Shown: one piece after another, positions 46,362-57,259 of the stretch
Position numbering within the stretch: position 1 is the stretch's first letter
Layout of the letters: every line of letters begins with the position of its first letter
Assembly: GCF_051622035.1 (NCBI RefSeq)
Contig: NC_135367.1
Location: 14,436,501 to 14,500,500, forward strand
Direction of reading: 5' to 3'
Source of the DNA: Arctopsyche grandis
Taxonomy: Eukaryota; Arthropoda; Insecta; Trichoptera; Hydropsychidae
Length of the DNA stretch: 64,000 bases
The notes under the pieces: generated by a model
What the model was told of the DNA's origin: nothing
Seen by the model: only the letters and a program-made list of their open reading frames with translations
Database searches by the model: none
Position numbers and translations under genes: made by a program

Positions 46362-46440
46362 CCAGCAACACCGGGCCAGCGCTCGAAGCCGCGACCCCTC
46401 AGTTGTTATACAATACGCTAACCACTATGTTGTTGGTTTT
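46362..46440 (-). repeat. tRNA-like SINE head, minus strand
   Basis: The minus strand reads ACATAGTGGTTAGCGT (A box-like) and CGGCTTCGAGCGCTGG (B box-like), about 30 bp apart. It is followed by GTTGCTGGCTAGACC, similar to the GTTACTGCTAGCCAG after the head of the SINE at 36200. The core does not continue, as element J lies next to it. Confidence 0.5.
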
Positions 46441-46559
46441 GGTAAAAAGTGAGCCCCATTTAGAAAACAACGCATTGTCGCTGTAACGGCTGTACAAACA
46501 CTCATTGTGACGAAATAAGCTATTTACTATATTTATATACATATTATATATAAAACTTC

Positions 46560-46676
46560 ACTCGGTATTTGCAATATTAATTTTTAAATTTATTTGAATA
46601 TTTAACAACAGCCAATCAGAAACGAATTACACACACAAACAACAAACGGTCTTTATTTTTTTATATATAAGACTAG
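46560..46676 (+). repeat. Short copy of element D
   Basis: CTTCACTCGGTATTTGCAATAT resembles the element D left region (CTTCGCTCGGTATTTGTAATAT), and it ends AGACTAGTG. TTTAAATTTATTTGAATATTT resembles the tandem unit at 32400. Most of the element is missing. Confidence 0.45.
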
Positions 46677-46687
46677 TGCACATACTT

Positions 46688-46866
46688 AAGGTCTGACCGC
46701 ACTATACGGCCGTCGACTGCTGCAGCACGACAACACGGCAAAGTTGATACAAAAGGCAACTCTGTGGCGTGACGCGTAGTGCGTTATACCTCATACAATT
46801 TCATACAAACAATATTTGGCCACACGCTGCCGTTCTTGTCGCAGACGCATAGTGCGGTCAGACCTT
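46688..46866. mobile_element. MITE with 18-bp TIRs
   Basis: AAGGTCTGACCGCACTAT at the left is mirrored by ATAGTGCGGTCAGACCTT at the right. The interior is GC-rich (GGCCGTCGACTGCTGCAGCA) with additional dyads such as GTGACGCGTAGTGCG. The target duplication could not be resolved. The superfamily is unknown. Confidence 0.72.
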
Positions 46867-46922
46867 TATGCACTCCATTTGATCGGCCGACATAAACAAA
46901 ATAATAAATTAAAAATACGATA

Positions 46923-47410
46923 GTGACATGCGCAAAGCCCACACTATGCCGCGTCTCTTTCCACGACATACGACTCCAAGGAGAGAAAGAGAGACGTAGC
47001 ATGGTGAGTGAGTACTACGTACAGTGACATACGCAAAGCCCACACTATGCCGCGTATCTTTCCACGACATACGACTCCAAGGAGAGAAAGAGAGACGTAG
47101 CATGGTGAGTGAGTACTACGTATAGTGACATACGCAAAGCCCACACTATGCCGCGTCTCTTTCCACGACATACGACTCCAAGGGGAGAAAGAGAGACGGA
47201 GCATGGTGAGTGAGTACTGCGTACAGTGACACACGCAAAGCCCACACTATGCCGCGTCTCTTTCCCCGATATACGGTTCCAAGGGGAGAAAGAGAGACGG
47301 AGCATGGTGAGTGAGTACTACGTACAGTGACATACGCAAAGCCCACACTATGCCGCGTCTCTTTCCACGATATACGACTCCAAGGGGAGAAAGAAAGACG
47401 GAGCATGGTG
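46923..47410. repeat. 101-bp tandem array, about 4.8 copies
   Basis: Successive units begin GTGACATACGCAAAGCCCAC at about 46923, 47024, 47125, 47226 and 47327. Each carries CTATGCCGCGTCTCTTTCC, ACTCCAAGG and GAGAAAGAGAGACG, then CATGGTGAGTGAGTACTACG. Divergence between units is low. Each unit contains GGTGAGTGAGTAC, a consensus-like 5' splice donor. As 101 is not a multiple of three, overlapping frames arise in all phases. Confidence 0.93.
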
Positions 47411-47639
47411 TACTTCGTACACACTCATCATGCACACACACTGACACGCATTAGACAATTGTTATATACGATTGTGTGACTCCTGATAAAATAAATACTT
47501 TTTTTTTTCAAAATACACTTACATACATAGTACATAGTGTGAAAAACTTCAATATAGATTACAGCGAGACTTGACGATTTCCTTTGATTTAAATTAAGAT
47601 TTGACTTGTGCCAAATGATATCGAGCCCCTTGAAGACTT

Positions 47640-47830
47640 TCCCAATAGGAAGTCAGGAACCGGAAGTGTTGCGTGACGTATTTTTTCAGCGTGTGTGCGA
47701 TTTTATCTGCGCGCGATTCACGTGCCAAGCCCGCGTTCCACGGTCAGTCTGCGCTTCGCTCTCGGTCTATCAGGTTGTGCTCCCCTTCCGCCTCCTTTCC
47801 TTCCTGTTTTTCCTATCTAATGTTACGTAA
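47640..47830 (+). promoter_or_regulatory. Possible promoter/first exon of the transporter gene
   Basis: A GC-richer patch with a TCAGT initiator-like motif (about 47741, in GGTCAGTCTGCGCTTCGC) lies 1.7 kb upstream of the transporter start codon. CTATCAGGTTGTG at about 47768-47780 could be a 5' splice site. No coding frame is convincing. The link to the downstream gene is inferred from position and composition only. Confidence 0.28.
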
Positions 47831-48611
47831 ACTATTTTATATTTGAATATTTTCTTTCCTGAAATTACGTCGACTGTTCGAATGATACCTAAATACCAAA
47901 CCAAAGAAGTTATATATACTTCTCGTTGTAATTTACTATTGAAACTATTGAAAAATTAAGTTTGAATTTATATACCTATTGCATTAGTTTTTTTTAGAAA
48001 ATAGGTGCGACACAAAAAGTGTATGCATACTAAATCAAGTTTTTTACTTGCAGAAGCTATTCAAAATATTATATTTATACAAAATATTACAATCATAAAC
48101 ACAAAACATTTTTCTACGTGCTTTATGATTTGTATGTAGATACTTCATCATGTTGACTTTTTTTATTTCTGTACGTACATACATAAATACATACGTATGT
48201 ACGTGCATGGCTCAATACACCATAAAATTCAAATTCTCATTTTAATACGTTTAGTTTAAAAATTCAGTTTATATAAACATTAATTGGTTAAATTGCGAGG
48301 TGTACCTTATTAAATATTTTTAATATTGTAAATTTTTTTAATAATAATTCAATTTATTATGTATGTATATGTTATATCCTTTTTTTAAATACAAACTTAA
48401 ATTTGACTAATATCTACCACATATTTTTCATTGTGTACAATTTTATTTATTGTAGATCATAAATCAAATACTATATTGTAATACGTACTTATTTTAACTG
48501 TTTCTTATAATATTATTGGAAATAAAACATCTAATAGTATTTTTGAATCGCTGATTTTAAAGCCTTATTTTAAAATGAAGACAACAATACAAATAGTTAA
48601 ACTTTTCATAT
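47831..48611. other. No gene assigned (possible 5' intron)
   Basis: AT-rich DNA lying between the promoter-like patch and the transporter's coding exon. It would be intronic if the upstream exon is real. Confidence 0.35.
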
Positions 48612-48619
48612 GTTATATC

Positions 48620-48752
48620 TAGAGGTAGGACCGGAAGCGTGCCGTTTATTGTTCAATTGTTGTAAATGCTTTGTAAAAAAGGTTCGGCAAACCTTTAACA
48701 ATGGATTTACAACATTTGAACAATAAACGGCCCCCTCAGGGTCTGGGCTTTA
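48620..48752. mobile_element. hAT-type MITE, family A copy 3
   Basis: It begins TAGAGGTAGGACCGGAAGCG and ends GGGTCTGGGCTTTA. The flanks GTTATATC and GTAATATC match at 7 of 8 positions. The interior GGTTCGGCAAACC palindrome is the same as in copies 1 and 2. Confidence 0.8.
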
Positions 48753-48961
48753 GTAATATCTAATGATTACATTAAAAAAGTGTTTCCACAAATGAATTTT
48801 GCTTTTCTTTTTAAATTTATAATTTTAATTCTATAAGTTTTGAATTTATAATGCTATACTCCATTAAATGTGAACTTTTTTTGTAAAATAAATTTCATAT
48901 AAAATGATTCAGATTCGTATGTACATATGTGTTGTATATAATATATTTTATTTTATTTTCA

Positions 48962-49428
48962 GATCATCAAATTCTCTTCGTAGTTTGTTTTAAATTTACA
49001 ACATGAGTTGTAAACCATCGATTAGAAGATACCAACTTTGAGAGTTGGTGTCGCGTGTGGCCGCTTCGCACGGCAATATAGCTCCCCGGCAGCCAACGAT
49101 AGGCCGGTCATTGATGGTCCTGGAATCAGCAAAACGTTTCGTGATAAAAAGCAGAGTGGTAGAGTCAGCTGTGTGTCGGTACTCGGCTCGGGACCCGAGA
49201 TTAAGATTTGAATCGGCTGCAAACGAGACCGTCTTCCATCGTTTCACGAACCGCCGCCACGATGAATATAATTGATCTCTGAAGTTACACATTATCACTC
49301 ATTTACTATTGCTAGAATCAATCATTTCCTAGAGCTGTGCCAGTCGGAATACAAAATCCGACAGTGATAAATATTACAGTGATAAAAACATAGTTGAATA
49401 GGTAACGTGTGTTATACGAGGACAAAGC
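48962..49428 (+). other. Probable 5' untranslated exon part of the transporter
   Basis: A good acceptor (TATTTTATTTTATTTTCAG) ends at about 48961, and the GC content rises from about 49030 onward. No ATG-initiated frame in phase with the transporter extends through it. The first coding ATG is at 49429 in GACAAAGCATGGAACC. Confidence 0.35.
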
Positions 49429-52400
49429 ATGGAACCGCTCGCCGTAGCGCACAATGACGGTCTTGCTCCCATTGTAGGCTGGACCGATCCTTCACCAGCT
49501 GACTCGCCACTCAAATCCCTGAAAAAAACACCACCAGCTCTTGTAATCGCCAGCTCTCCGACTCCTTCAGCAGTTAGTTCAGGAATTGAACCAGACGCTG
49601 ATAAATCGACTACGCCATCGATATCAACATATTCTCCTACATCATCTAGCATCGAAAGTGAACCGTTTTTTGGATCGACTACTGATTGGGTAGACAATAA
49701 TAATGGTTCTGCGTTAAAATTTAAAGAGGAAGATGCCTTAAAAACAAAAAAACTTATATCATCATTAAAAAATAATAACAATGTTGAAAGCTCACCTTAT
49801 CCTTCATCTCAATGCATTCATATAAACGAAGGTGTGAAATTCTTCGGAATACCAGATCATGACAGTATCTGTTCCGTAAGCTACAATGGAAACGATAGCG
49901 ACGACGATCATAAGGACGATGATGAAATCGATGGTCCTAAAGTACCCGACGGTGGATGGGGTTGGATGATTGTAGCCGCATCCCTCGTACTATCTACGAT
50001 AGCAGACGGTGTTAGCTTCTCGTTCGGTCTACTATACATCGAATTTTTACATTACTTTGGAGAATCGAAATCAAAGACCTCATGGATTGGAGGTTTGTTC
50101 ATGTCCGTGCCATTGATGTCAGGTCCTATAATGAGCGCACTAGTCGACAAGTATGGCTGTAGAAAAATTACAATTCTAGGTGGACTAGTTTCATCATTCG
50201 GATTCGTAATGGCAACCTTCTGCAACTCAATTGAAATGCTACTCCTAACCTTCGGCACGATCGCCGGACTCGGCTTAGGGATGTGCTATGTTACAGCCGT
50301 CGTCTCAATAGCTTATTGGTTCGACAAAAAGCGCACTCTAGCCATTAGTTTAGGTGCTTGTGGCACTGGAATAGGCACCTTCGTATACGCTCCTTTGACC
50401 CAATATTTAATAAACGAATATGGCTGGAGGGGAACTGTTCTAATGCTCGCCGGTACATTCTTAAATATGTGTGTATGCGGTACCCTAATGCGAGATCCTG
50501 AATGGTGGACTTTGGAGCAAAAGAAACAAGCTACTCTCAGTAATAAATCTATATACGGGGCTTCCAGTTGTGGTTCTGTATCCAGATTGTCCGGTGGAGG
50601 TGAGTCTGTTTTTCCCGGCGTCGATGAATTAAGATCTCTGATGAAAAGTGGAGAAACTCCTGAGTATATATTGACCGCGTTGGCGACGTCTATAGCAGTT
50701 GCTGAAAAGTTAGAAAATATTCCTGAGGAAAAGAATGAACAGTTGTATAATTCCGTCGTCAACTTGCCGACGTTCGTCAGACAAAATGAAAAAGTGAGTA
50801 TGCTTTGCTTTGTATAATTTACTCATTATTTCTTGTTATTTGCACCCTGATTTTATAAAATTGTATACATAATAATATACATATATCTTATTAAGAAATA
50901 AAAAAAATATTTTGATATATGAAAATGAAAATCTACATATAATCAAAAAAGTTTTTATATTTGGAGTAAATTTTTTTTAATCTAAAGTGTTTGAAACAAT
51001 AATTCTTCTTTCCGACAATTCTTATTCTCTCATTTGCACAATTACATTTGTGTATTTTTCTTTGTCTTCATTTTTACAGCTATGTAGCTTTTGCCAAATT
51101 CTGCACCACATGAATCATTTGCTCTTTTTAAATTATAAAGCGTGCTTGAAAATTTCTATAAATGTTTTACACCCTTAAATTTCTAATATAATATCCTAGG
51201 TACCATTTGAAGTTCTGGAATCGTTGAGCTCCAACACGAAACTGTACAACGTAATACTAGAAAACTATCCATCACTTTTAACGTGCAGAAGTTGCTCTGA
51301 AAATAAACTGAACAAGCTTCCAGCTAACAAACCTGTCACTAAAGTACCTCTAACAATGTCATTGAGATTGAAAGCATCCAAAAAACCACCTCTAAAGAAC
51401 AACGAGTTCACCGAATGCAACAGAGAGATCATCAACATTCCACTTCTGGCCGAAGAAAAGATTCTGAAACCGATCATCAAACAATCGAGCGTAAAATCAC
51501 CGATCAAAACTCAAGAACCATGGTTAATCAGACAATTCTCGACAAATCAACATTATTTGCGGGACATAAAAATGCATAGGAACTCTGTGATGTACCGTGG
51601 AGCAATGATGAACATCGCAAAGTATAAACTTAGAGCGTCCTCGTGTCCAAATATATACCGCAACTCCATGATTCACATCGATTATGAAGATGAAACGGTA
51701 ACATTATTTTATCTTCATGAAGATTATTTTATTTATCTTTGCAGTATGCTAATTTTTTATTAAAAATACATTTCAGAAATGGTACTCTAATATTATGGAG
51801 ACCATAACCTCAACATTTGACTTTCAAATGTTTTTGGAATTTCACTTCCTTTTGATGAGCTTGGGAACAATGTTACTATTTATATGTTTTATTGTGCCTT
51901 ACTTCTGCATAGCCGAACATATGACGAGGAATGGGTATAATGAAGACGATGGTGCAATGCAAATCAGTATTATTGGAATAACAAATACAATTGGAATGGT
52001 ATTAAAATTGTAGAACTACTTGTGTGTACATTTTTTTTTTAATATATTAATTATTATATAAATTTGTAGATTTTTCTTGGCTGGGCAGGCGATCAGCCGT
52101 GGATGAACGTTACAAAATCATATGCCGTATGTTTGGTACTCTGCGGAATAGCAACGCTAGCGTATCCATTTGTAATCAACTCGTATTATCTATTAATTAC
52201 AATGTCAATTTTGTTTGGTTTGACTTTTGCAAGTAGTTTCTCGTTCACTCCAGTGATACTAGTTGAATTGATTCCCTTGGAAAGATTCACTACAGCATAC
52301 GGTTTGATTTTACTATGCCAAGGTATCGGCAATCTATTGGGACCACCGATATCTGGTAAGCGCTTAAGTTGAAGAGACATAATGAAACCAAACATAAATT

Positions 52401-52638
52401 ATTACTTTTATAAAATTCTATATTGATTTATCTTTGTATTTCAGGATGGCTATTCGACGTCACACAATCGTGGGATCTATCGTTTTATTTGGCTGGAATA
52501 TTTACAATGTTGGCTGGTGTTCTCATAGGTATAATACCGATGACGAAAAACTTTCGCATTTGGGGCTCAGCACCATTGGAGAAAGATTTGGAAAAAATAT
52601 CGCAAATGTCACAAAAAGACAGTATTAGTATAGCTTAG
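49429..52638 (+). CDS. Monocarboxylate transporter-like MFS protein
   Basis: Coding exons 49429-50793, 51200-51697, 51777-51998, 52070-52355 and 52445-52638 join with GT-AG introns into 855 codons (854 residues). Residues 1-170 are a Ser/Pro- and acidic-rich cytoplasmic N-terminus. The MCT signature PDGGWGWMIVAASLV begins at about residue 172 and opens TM1. TMs 1-6 run to about residue 350 (including FDKKRTLAISLGACGTGIG at TM4-5). A long hydrophilic loop of about 270 residues follows. TMs 7-12 lie at about 640-835 (FLLMSLGTMLLFICFIVPYF; RFTTAYGLILLCQGIGNLLG; YLAGIFTMLAGVLIG). The family moves monocarboxylates or related small solutes with protons across the plasma membrane; the substrate here is not predictable. 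It is longer than typical vertebrate MCTs because of the central loop, as in many insect members. A convergent paralogue is at the right edge. Confidence 0.92.
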
Positions 52639-53740
52639 ATCTCAATATTATAATATTCACTTAATTAGTAAGATTTATAGGGGATTTTTACTCTATATTT
52701 TAAGTTTTATGATGACTATTTTTATATAGCTTTATATTTGAATTCTTATTGTCTTTTTATAAATACAACTAGAATATGTAGACTTGATATGTACCCTTCT
52801 GATTGAAAACTAAACTATGCCCAATATTTTTATTTCTTATTTAAACGACTTAAGGATATACTAAGATGGCTCGTTTTCTTATGTTGTGCAGCTTTTGAGT
52901 GTGTTTTATACACTTGTGGAAGTTTAATATAATATAATAATTTTTAGTTTTCTGTTTGAGAAATTTGTATTGAGTAAGATATTCTGATGCCGCCTCCTGA
53001 CATGCGTGAAACCTGTAAATGGTTTTCTCTAATAAAAATGATTGAACCATTTTTTTTCTGCTATCTGAGTTTTTCTAAAATAAAAAAGAAAGAAATAAAA
53101 ATTTCAATGGTAGAAATAAAACAAAATGAATGAAGTTTTAAGGAATAATAGAAAAAATAAAACTTCAACTTCGCAAAACTGTGAAGTTGAAGTCATAAAA
53201 ATCTAATGACTCTTTTAACGTGTCAAGTCCCTCCCTTATTCCTGACACTTATCCTTAAGAGGGATATTTCATCGCACATTCACCAAATTGGTGATTTGAC
53301 GCATTTGAGGGGGCGGCATAATGTTCGATGCGGGTCGTCATATTTTATCACTGCCAAAATCTGTTATAACTTATAATACATACATATTGTTAAACTATTA
53401 ATCCAGGCGATTGCGAAAATCTGACACATTTTTGATTTCAGCTTTGCAATATTTCTATATTCATTTTTTTACTGGACTATACATATTACCAACTTATTTT
53501 TGTACTTAATTCCTACACATGTGTGTGGTTTCTCTGTACCTTTTTTCCTATATGATTAAAATATGTAAACTTTATTTACAAGTCGTCCATTTATTATGGA
53601 TATATTATGTATTTTACTTAACTTTAATATTATACATATATTCTTTGTATTAATATAATTTTTTAGTATTGCACTGTTACAATTTAATTTAATACAAAAA
53701 TAAATTCCTTGCATTTAAAATACTCGTATTATTACTATAT
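52639..53740. other. Transporter 3' region and spacer; one hairpin
   Basis: The AT-rich 3' untranslated region probably ends within the first few hundred bases (for example AATACAACTAGAATATG near 52762). A hairpin ACTTCAACTTC / GAAGTTGAAGT lies at about 53162-53193. No further gene is seen. Confidence 0.4.
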
Positions 53741-53742
53741 AT

Positions 53743-54100
53743 TATATCGTGGGAACATTATAGGGGTTATCCACCGCCTAAAGTGCATTCGGGGGCTAAC
53801 AATGGAGTTGGCCTAGCGGGGCTGAAAGTGGTCGGTAGAATTCCTAGAACCCTGAGAGCGTGAGACTCGCGCTCTACATATAATAGATACATAAACGGAT
53901 ACTAGATGACTACACAATAGATACATTAACGGATCGGGGAGGCAGTAGTGAGCAACGTATCTTTTAAAAAGAGGTACACTTGGTACAGAGATCATTCTGG
54001 AACGAGCACTGGCTGCGCATGGACCTCCCGAATCATTCAATAAATGCTGTGAAGCTACTTTGGCCTTTCATTTGGATCTTCAACCCACCCTTACGCAGCA
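53743..54100 (+). mobile_element. Solo LTR, family I copy 3
   Basis: The start is degraded (TATATCGTGGGAACATTATAG against TGTAACGTGGGAACAAG in copy 2) and the end is CCTTACGCAGCA. The flanks repeat ATAT. Shared blocks include AAAGTGCATTCGGGGG, ACGGATCGGGGAGG, AATAAATGCTGTGAAGC and CTTTCATTTGGATC. It is the most diverged of the three copies. Confidence 0.75.
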
Positions 54101-54264
54101 ATATCTATTATATATAAGAGATATCGATAAATGGAGTATTGGTTTTTATATATTTAATTTTTAACATAGATGCCATATCAGGTTGCCCCAAAGCGATACT
54201 TAAAGCCAATCTTCTACATAAATACTAAACACATTCTACTATGTAACAATTAACAAATTCGGAT

Positions 54265-54478
54265 TTGCGAGACATTGAAGGGGGGTGTCGATTTTTATTG
54301 TATTAGTCACGATTATGTGTTAGATAAAATGGCAAACTAACAGATTTGGATTTAATAACCATCCAGATTTTGCCAGCAGCGTATATAAATCGAATAATTA
54401 ATTGATTCCGGCTAGAATTTGAACCCTCGACCTCTCTACTGGTAAACAATGGCTTAACCAGTGACCTACGCTGTGGCT
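54265..54478 (-). mobile_element. tRNA-derived SINE, minus strand
   Basis: In the minus direction an A box-like GTAGGTCACTGGTTAAGCC is followed by a B box GAGGGTTCAAATTCTAG. Further on come CTGCTGGCAAAATCTGGATG and TCTGTTAGTTTGCCATTTTA then TCTAA. The latter block corresponds to CAGAGTTTGCCAATTTATCT in the SINE at 36200. The 3' tail is not clearly defined. Confidence 0.65.
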
Positions 54479-54479
54479 G

Positions 54480-55935
54480 TGTAAGTTATAGCAGTATTTT
54501 CAAGATACGCATCAATTCCACGAGGGTTATTATTAAAGAAAAATATATATATATTTGTGTCTTCACAACCTTATTTATGTATGTAAATACTTATTGAAGT
54601 ATAACATTTGGCTCATTTTCTAAACTACTACATACTATCTATGTATTTCTTATGGAATAAAAATATTCAGTAGCAGATTAAGCATTTTGAAGGTCACAAC
54701 CACAATATAATTGAAGCTCAGTTTTTTGTAAATTGACCAAAAATTTAAAAAGATTGAATTTGAGTTTTATTTCGGCATATGAATGATTTTTTCAAGACTT
54801 TTATGCATATAGTCTTCATATCCTAAAGCAGACTACCCTATCTAATGCAATTTCGAACAATATTTGAAAATTTTATGTATTCAATATAGGGTATATAGCT
54901 GAATACATAAAACGTTATGTATTCAATATCCATAGCTGGTATATTGAATACATAACCAGCGGTGGATAAAGTAAATGGGGTACCCAGGTGCATTTGAAAT
55001 TTGAGGCCCACACTTCAGTAAAAAAATGTTATCATCGTTTTTTACCATGCTTTTCATTAGGATTTTACAAAACCATATATTTTTATTTATTAACTACATG
55101 TACAGTTTCTGGAATAAAACGGGTACTATTTTAAAATACTATGTAAAATAGGTATTAATTTCTATTTTATCTATTTATTCTTTGCTTACAAACGTATTGT
55201 GGACAATGATAAATAATTTGCAAGTTGTAAACTTTGGTAGAAAAGGCCCATTTCGCGCATATTTTCATATATGATTAACTTTCGCTGGATATTACTATAA
55301 AAAAATTAAAAGAAATGCATCACGGGAATTAAGAAAAATCTATTTTTCCATTTTCATGATTTTCAATATGATCCGAAAGTTTATTTTACCAAATTCAAGT
55401 ATTTATTGTGTAAAATTTAGTAAGTTATTTTAATTATGTTTATTAATGCTTTGCTTTATAAATGTTTACGCAGGCATCGTTTAAAGAATTACTTTTAAAT
55501 TTCATATTTCATAAAATTCAAAATGGTACATTATTAGCAGCACTGGCCTGTACGTTGACATATTCTACGAAGAATGAGCGAATAAGAACGCAATTCTAAA
55601 CATAATTAACATTACAGCAGAAACCATTTGACAGATGAAACAAGATTCTGACAGGGCTGACAATCTAAATCGATAATGCAATTCTAAATGAATAAATAAG
55701 CAAACAAATAAAATATAGATGTGTAAATCAATTTAAAGATAAAATATTTTGATTGAAAAATATTTAATTCAAATCAAATGTTGAAATTTAGCTCAAAATA
55801 AGTTATGTATAAAAAAATCCTCTTAAGTGATTTTAATAATATCATTTAATTTTTTATCATAATATAAAAATATTATTACATTTTAAAGCGAGTATTAGTG
55901 ATTTTCAACAGATTTTAAGTATTATAAATATTGAT
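54480..55935. other. No gene; one strong hairpin
   Basis: A hairpin at 54914-54956 pairs GTTATGTATTCAATAT with ATATTGAATACATAAC. Nearby at about 54873-54911 the same words (TTATGTATTCAATAT, GAATACATAA) occur again. The remainder is AT-rich with no coding signal. Confidence 0.5.
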
Positions 55936-56003
55936 TTTGCAATGGTCGTCAATTGCGGTGCTAAGACTCATCGGCTAGAGGCAGGGTTGCGAATAAGAAG
56001 AAG

Positions 56004-56010
56004 TCTTTTT
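56004..56010 (+). promoter_or_regulatory. Possible TCT/5'TOP initiator of RpS24
   Basis: AAGTCTTTTTGTGCG about 80 bases upstream of the start codon contains a pyrimidine tract of the type used as the TCT initiator and 5'TOP element by ribosomal protein genes. The exact start site is inferred. Confidence 0.45.
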
Positions 56011-56085
56011 GTGCGCGTGTCGCGTGTTGCCTGGTGTGTTGTCGGCTTTTGGCTGTCGAGCTTCAGAAAGAAGACCAGCATCACG

Positions 56086-57173
56086 ATGAGTGACGGCACG
56101 GCGACTATCCGCACCAGGAAGTTCATGACCAACAGGTGAAGACCCCTCGCTCCGATCCCCCCCGCCCCTGCCCCTGCCCCTGCCCCGCCACCTAACCTAG
56201 CATCCACGTGCCTCACCCCCCGCTCACTCGCTCGCTGCTCTCACGCCCCAAACCAACCCCGTATGGCTTTCTTTATTCGTCTTTACTCTGATCGCAGTCC
56301 CCGTTGATGCTCTACGAGCTGCACCAATGCTCGCCGTATGTACTTCCGTCTGACATAACCTATACAGTGACATTTGACGAAGACACTAGCGCCATGTGGC
56401 CATATCGGGCAAACTCTCATTTGGACAGTGCATACGATTTTGTTCAAATTTATATTCGAATTACCTTTTTGAAGTGAAAACTTTGACTTTAAAAACAACC
56501 ATATTACAATGCGTATGAATTTGTGTATTTATTTCATGGATGAAATAATCTGATTTCGGACTTCAATTCTGAATTCAATTATATTATATTTTTGCATGAT
56601 GAAACATCTCCAATTTTATTTATTTTTATATTACAATATTATAGATGATAAATTCATACACTTTCTATTACATATACTAATTTGAAAGATTATTCCAGTT
56701 GTATGGTTATACTTTTTTTGCTGCTGCAATCTCCTTTCACATCATTTCAATGAATTTATATATATCTATACTTACTGTTGCTCTTTTAAAAATATTTTTT
56801 GACTTGTGGTATTTGTTTGATTTTCAGGCTTTTGGCCCGTAAGCAGATGGTCTGCGATGTGGTCCATCCTGGCAAACCGACCGTTAGCAAAACCGAAATC
56901 AGGGAGAAGCTAGCAAAAATGTACAAAGTCACACCCGACGTTGTCTTCGTCTTTGGTTTCCGAACCAAATTCGGTGGTGGCAAATCTACAGGATTCGCTC
57001 TCATCTATGACACCCTCGACAATGCCAAGAAATTCGAGCCCAAACACAGACTCGCCAGACACGGTCTATATGAAAAGACACGGCCAATGAGGAAACAACG
57101 CAAGGAAAGAAAGAACAGAATGAAGAAAGTAAGAGGAACCAAGAAATCGAAAGTAGGAGCGGCCAAGAAGTAA
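56086..57173 (+). CDS. RpS24: 40S ribosomal protein S24 (eS24)
   Basis: The first coding exon is 56086-56135 ([16 protein letters not shown] plus two bases of the next codon) and ends at AACAG before GTGAAG. The second is 56828-57173 after a TTTTCAG acceptor. They join to 131 residues, the usual length of the family. The sequence contains the conserved [40 protein letters not shown] and [20 protein letters not shown] segments, and a lysine-rich tail ending [10 protein letters not shown]. The product is a structural component of the small ribosomal subunit needed for 18S rRNA processing. The start is the first ATG after a GC-rich 5' leader. It lies between two MCT-like genes with no functional link evident. 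Confidence 0.98.
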
Positions 57174-57235
57174 GCAGGGCAATCTTACACATCTCCGATG
57201 CAAAACTTTATATTTTAATTTGTTCCATCTTTTAA

Positions 57236-57241
57236 AATAAA
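57236..57241 (+). terminator. RpS24 poly(A) signal
   Basis: AATAAA lies 63 bases after the stop codon, typical for a compact ribosomal protein transcript. Confidence 0.8.
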
Positions 57242-57259
57242 CACTTATTTTTACATATT

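Noticed and set aside
46784-47447. A ladder of overlapping minus-strand frames with MLRLSFSPWSRMSWKETRHS-like starts
   Set aside because: Successive frames are the same 101-bp tandem unit shifted by one base per repeat; not a gene family.
49374-49781. A 135-codon minus-strand frame, and others at 50313-50762 and 51265-51507
   Set aside because: They lie antisense to the well-supported transporter exons and show no family features of their own.
56786-57004. Minus-strand frame over RpS24 exon 2
   Set aside because: It is the antisense shadow of a conserved ribosomal protein exon.
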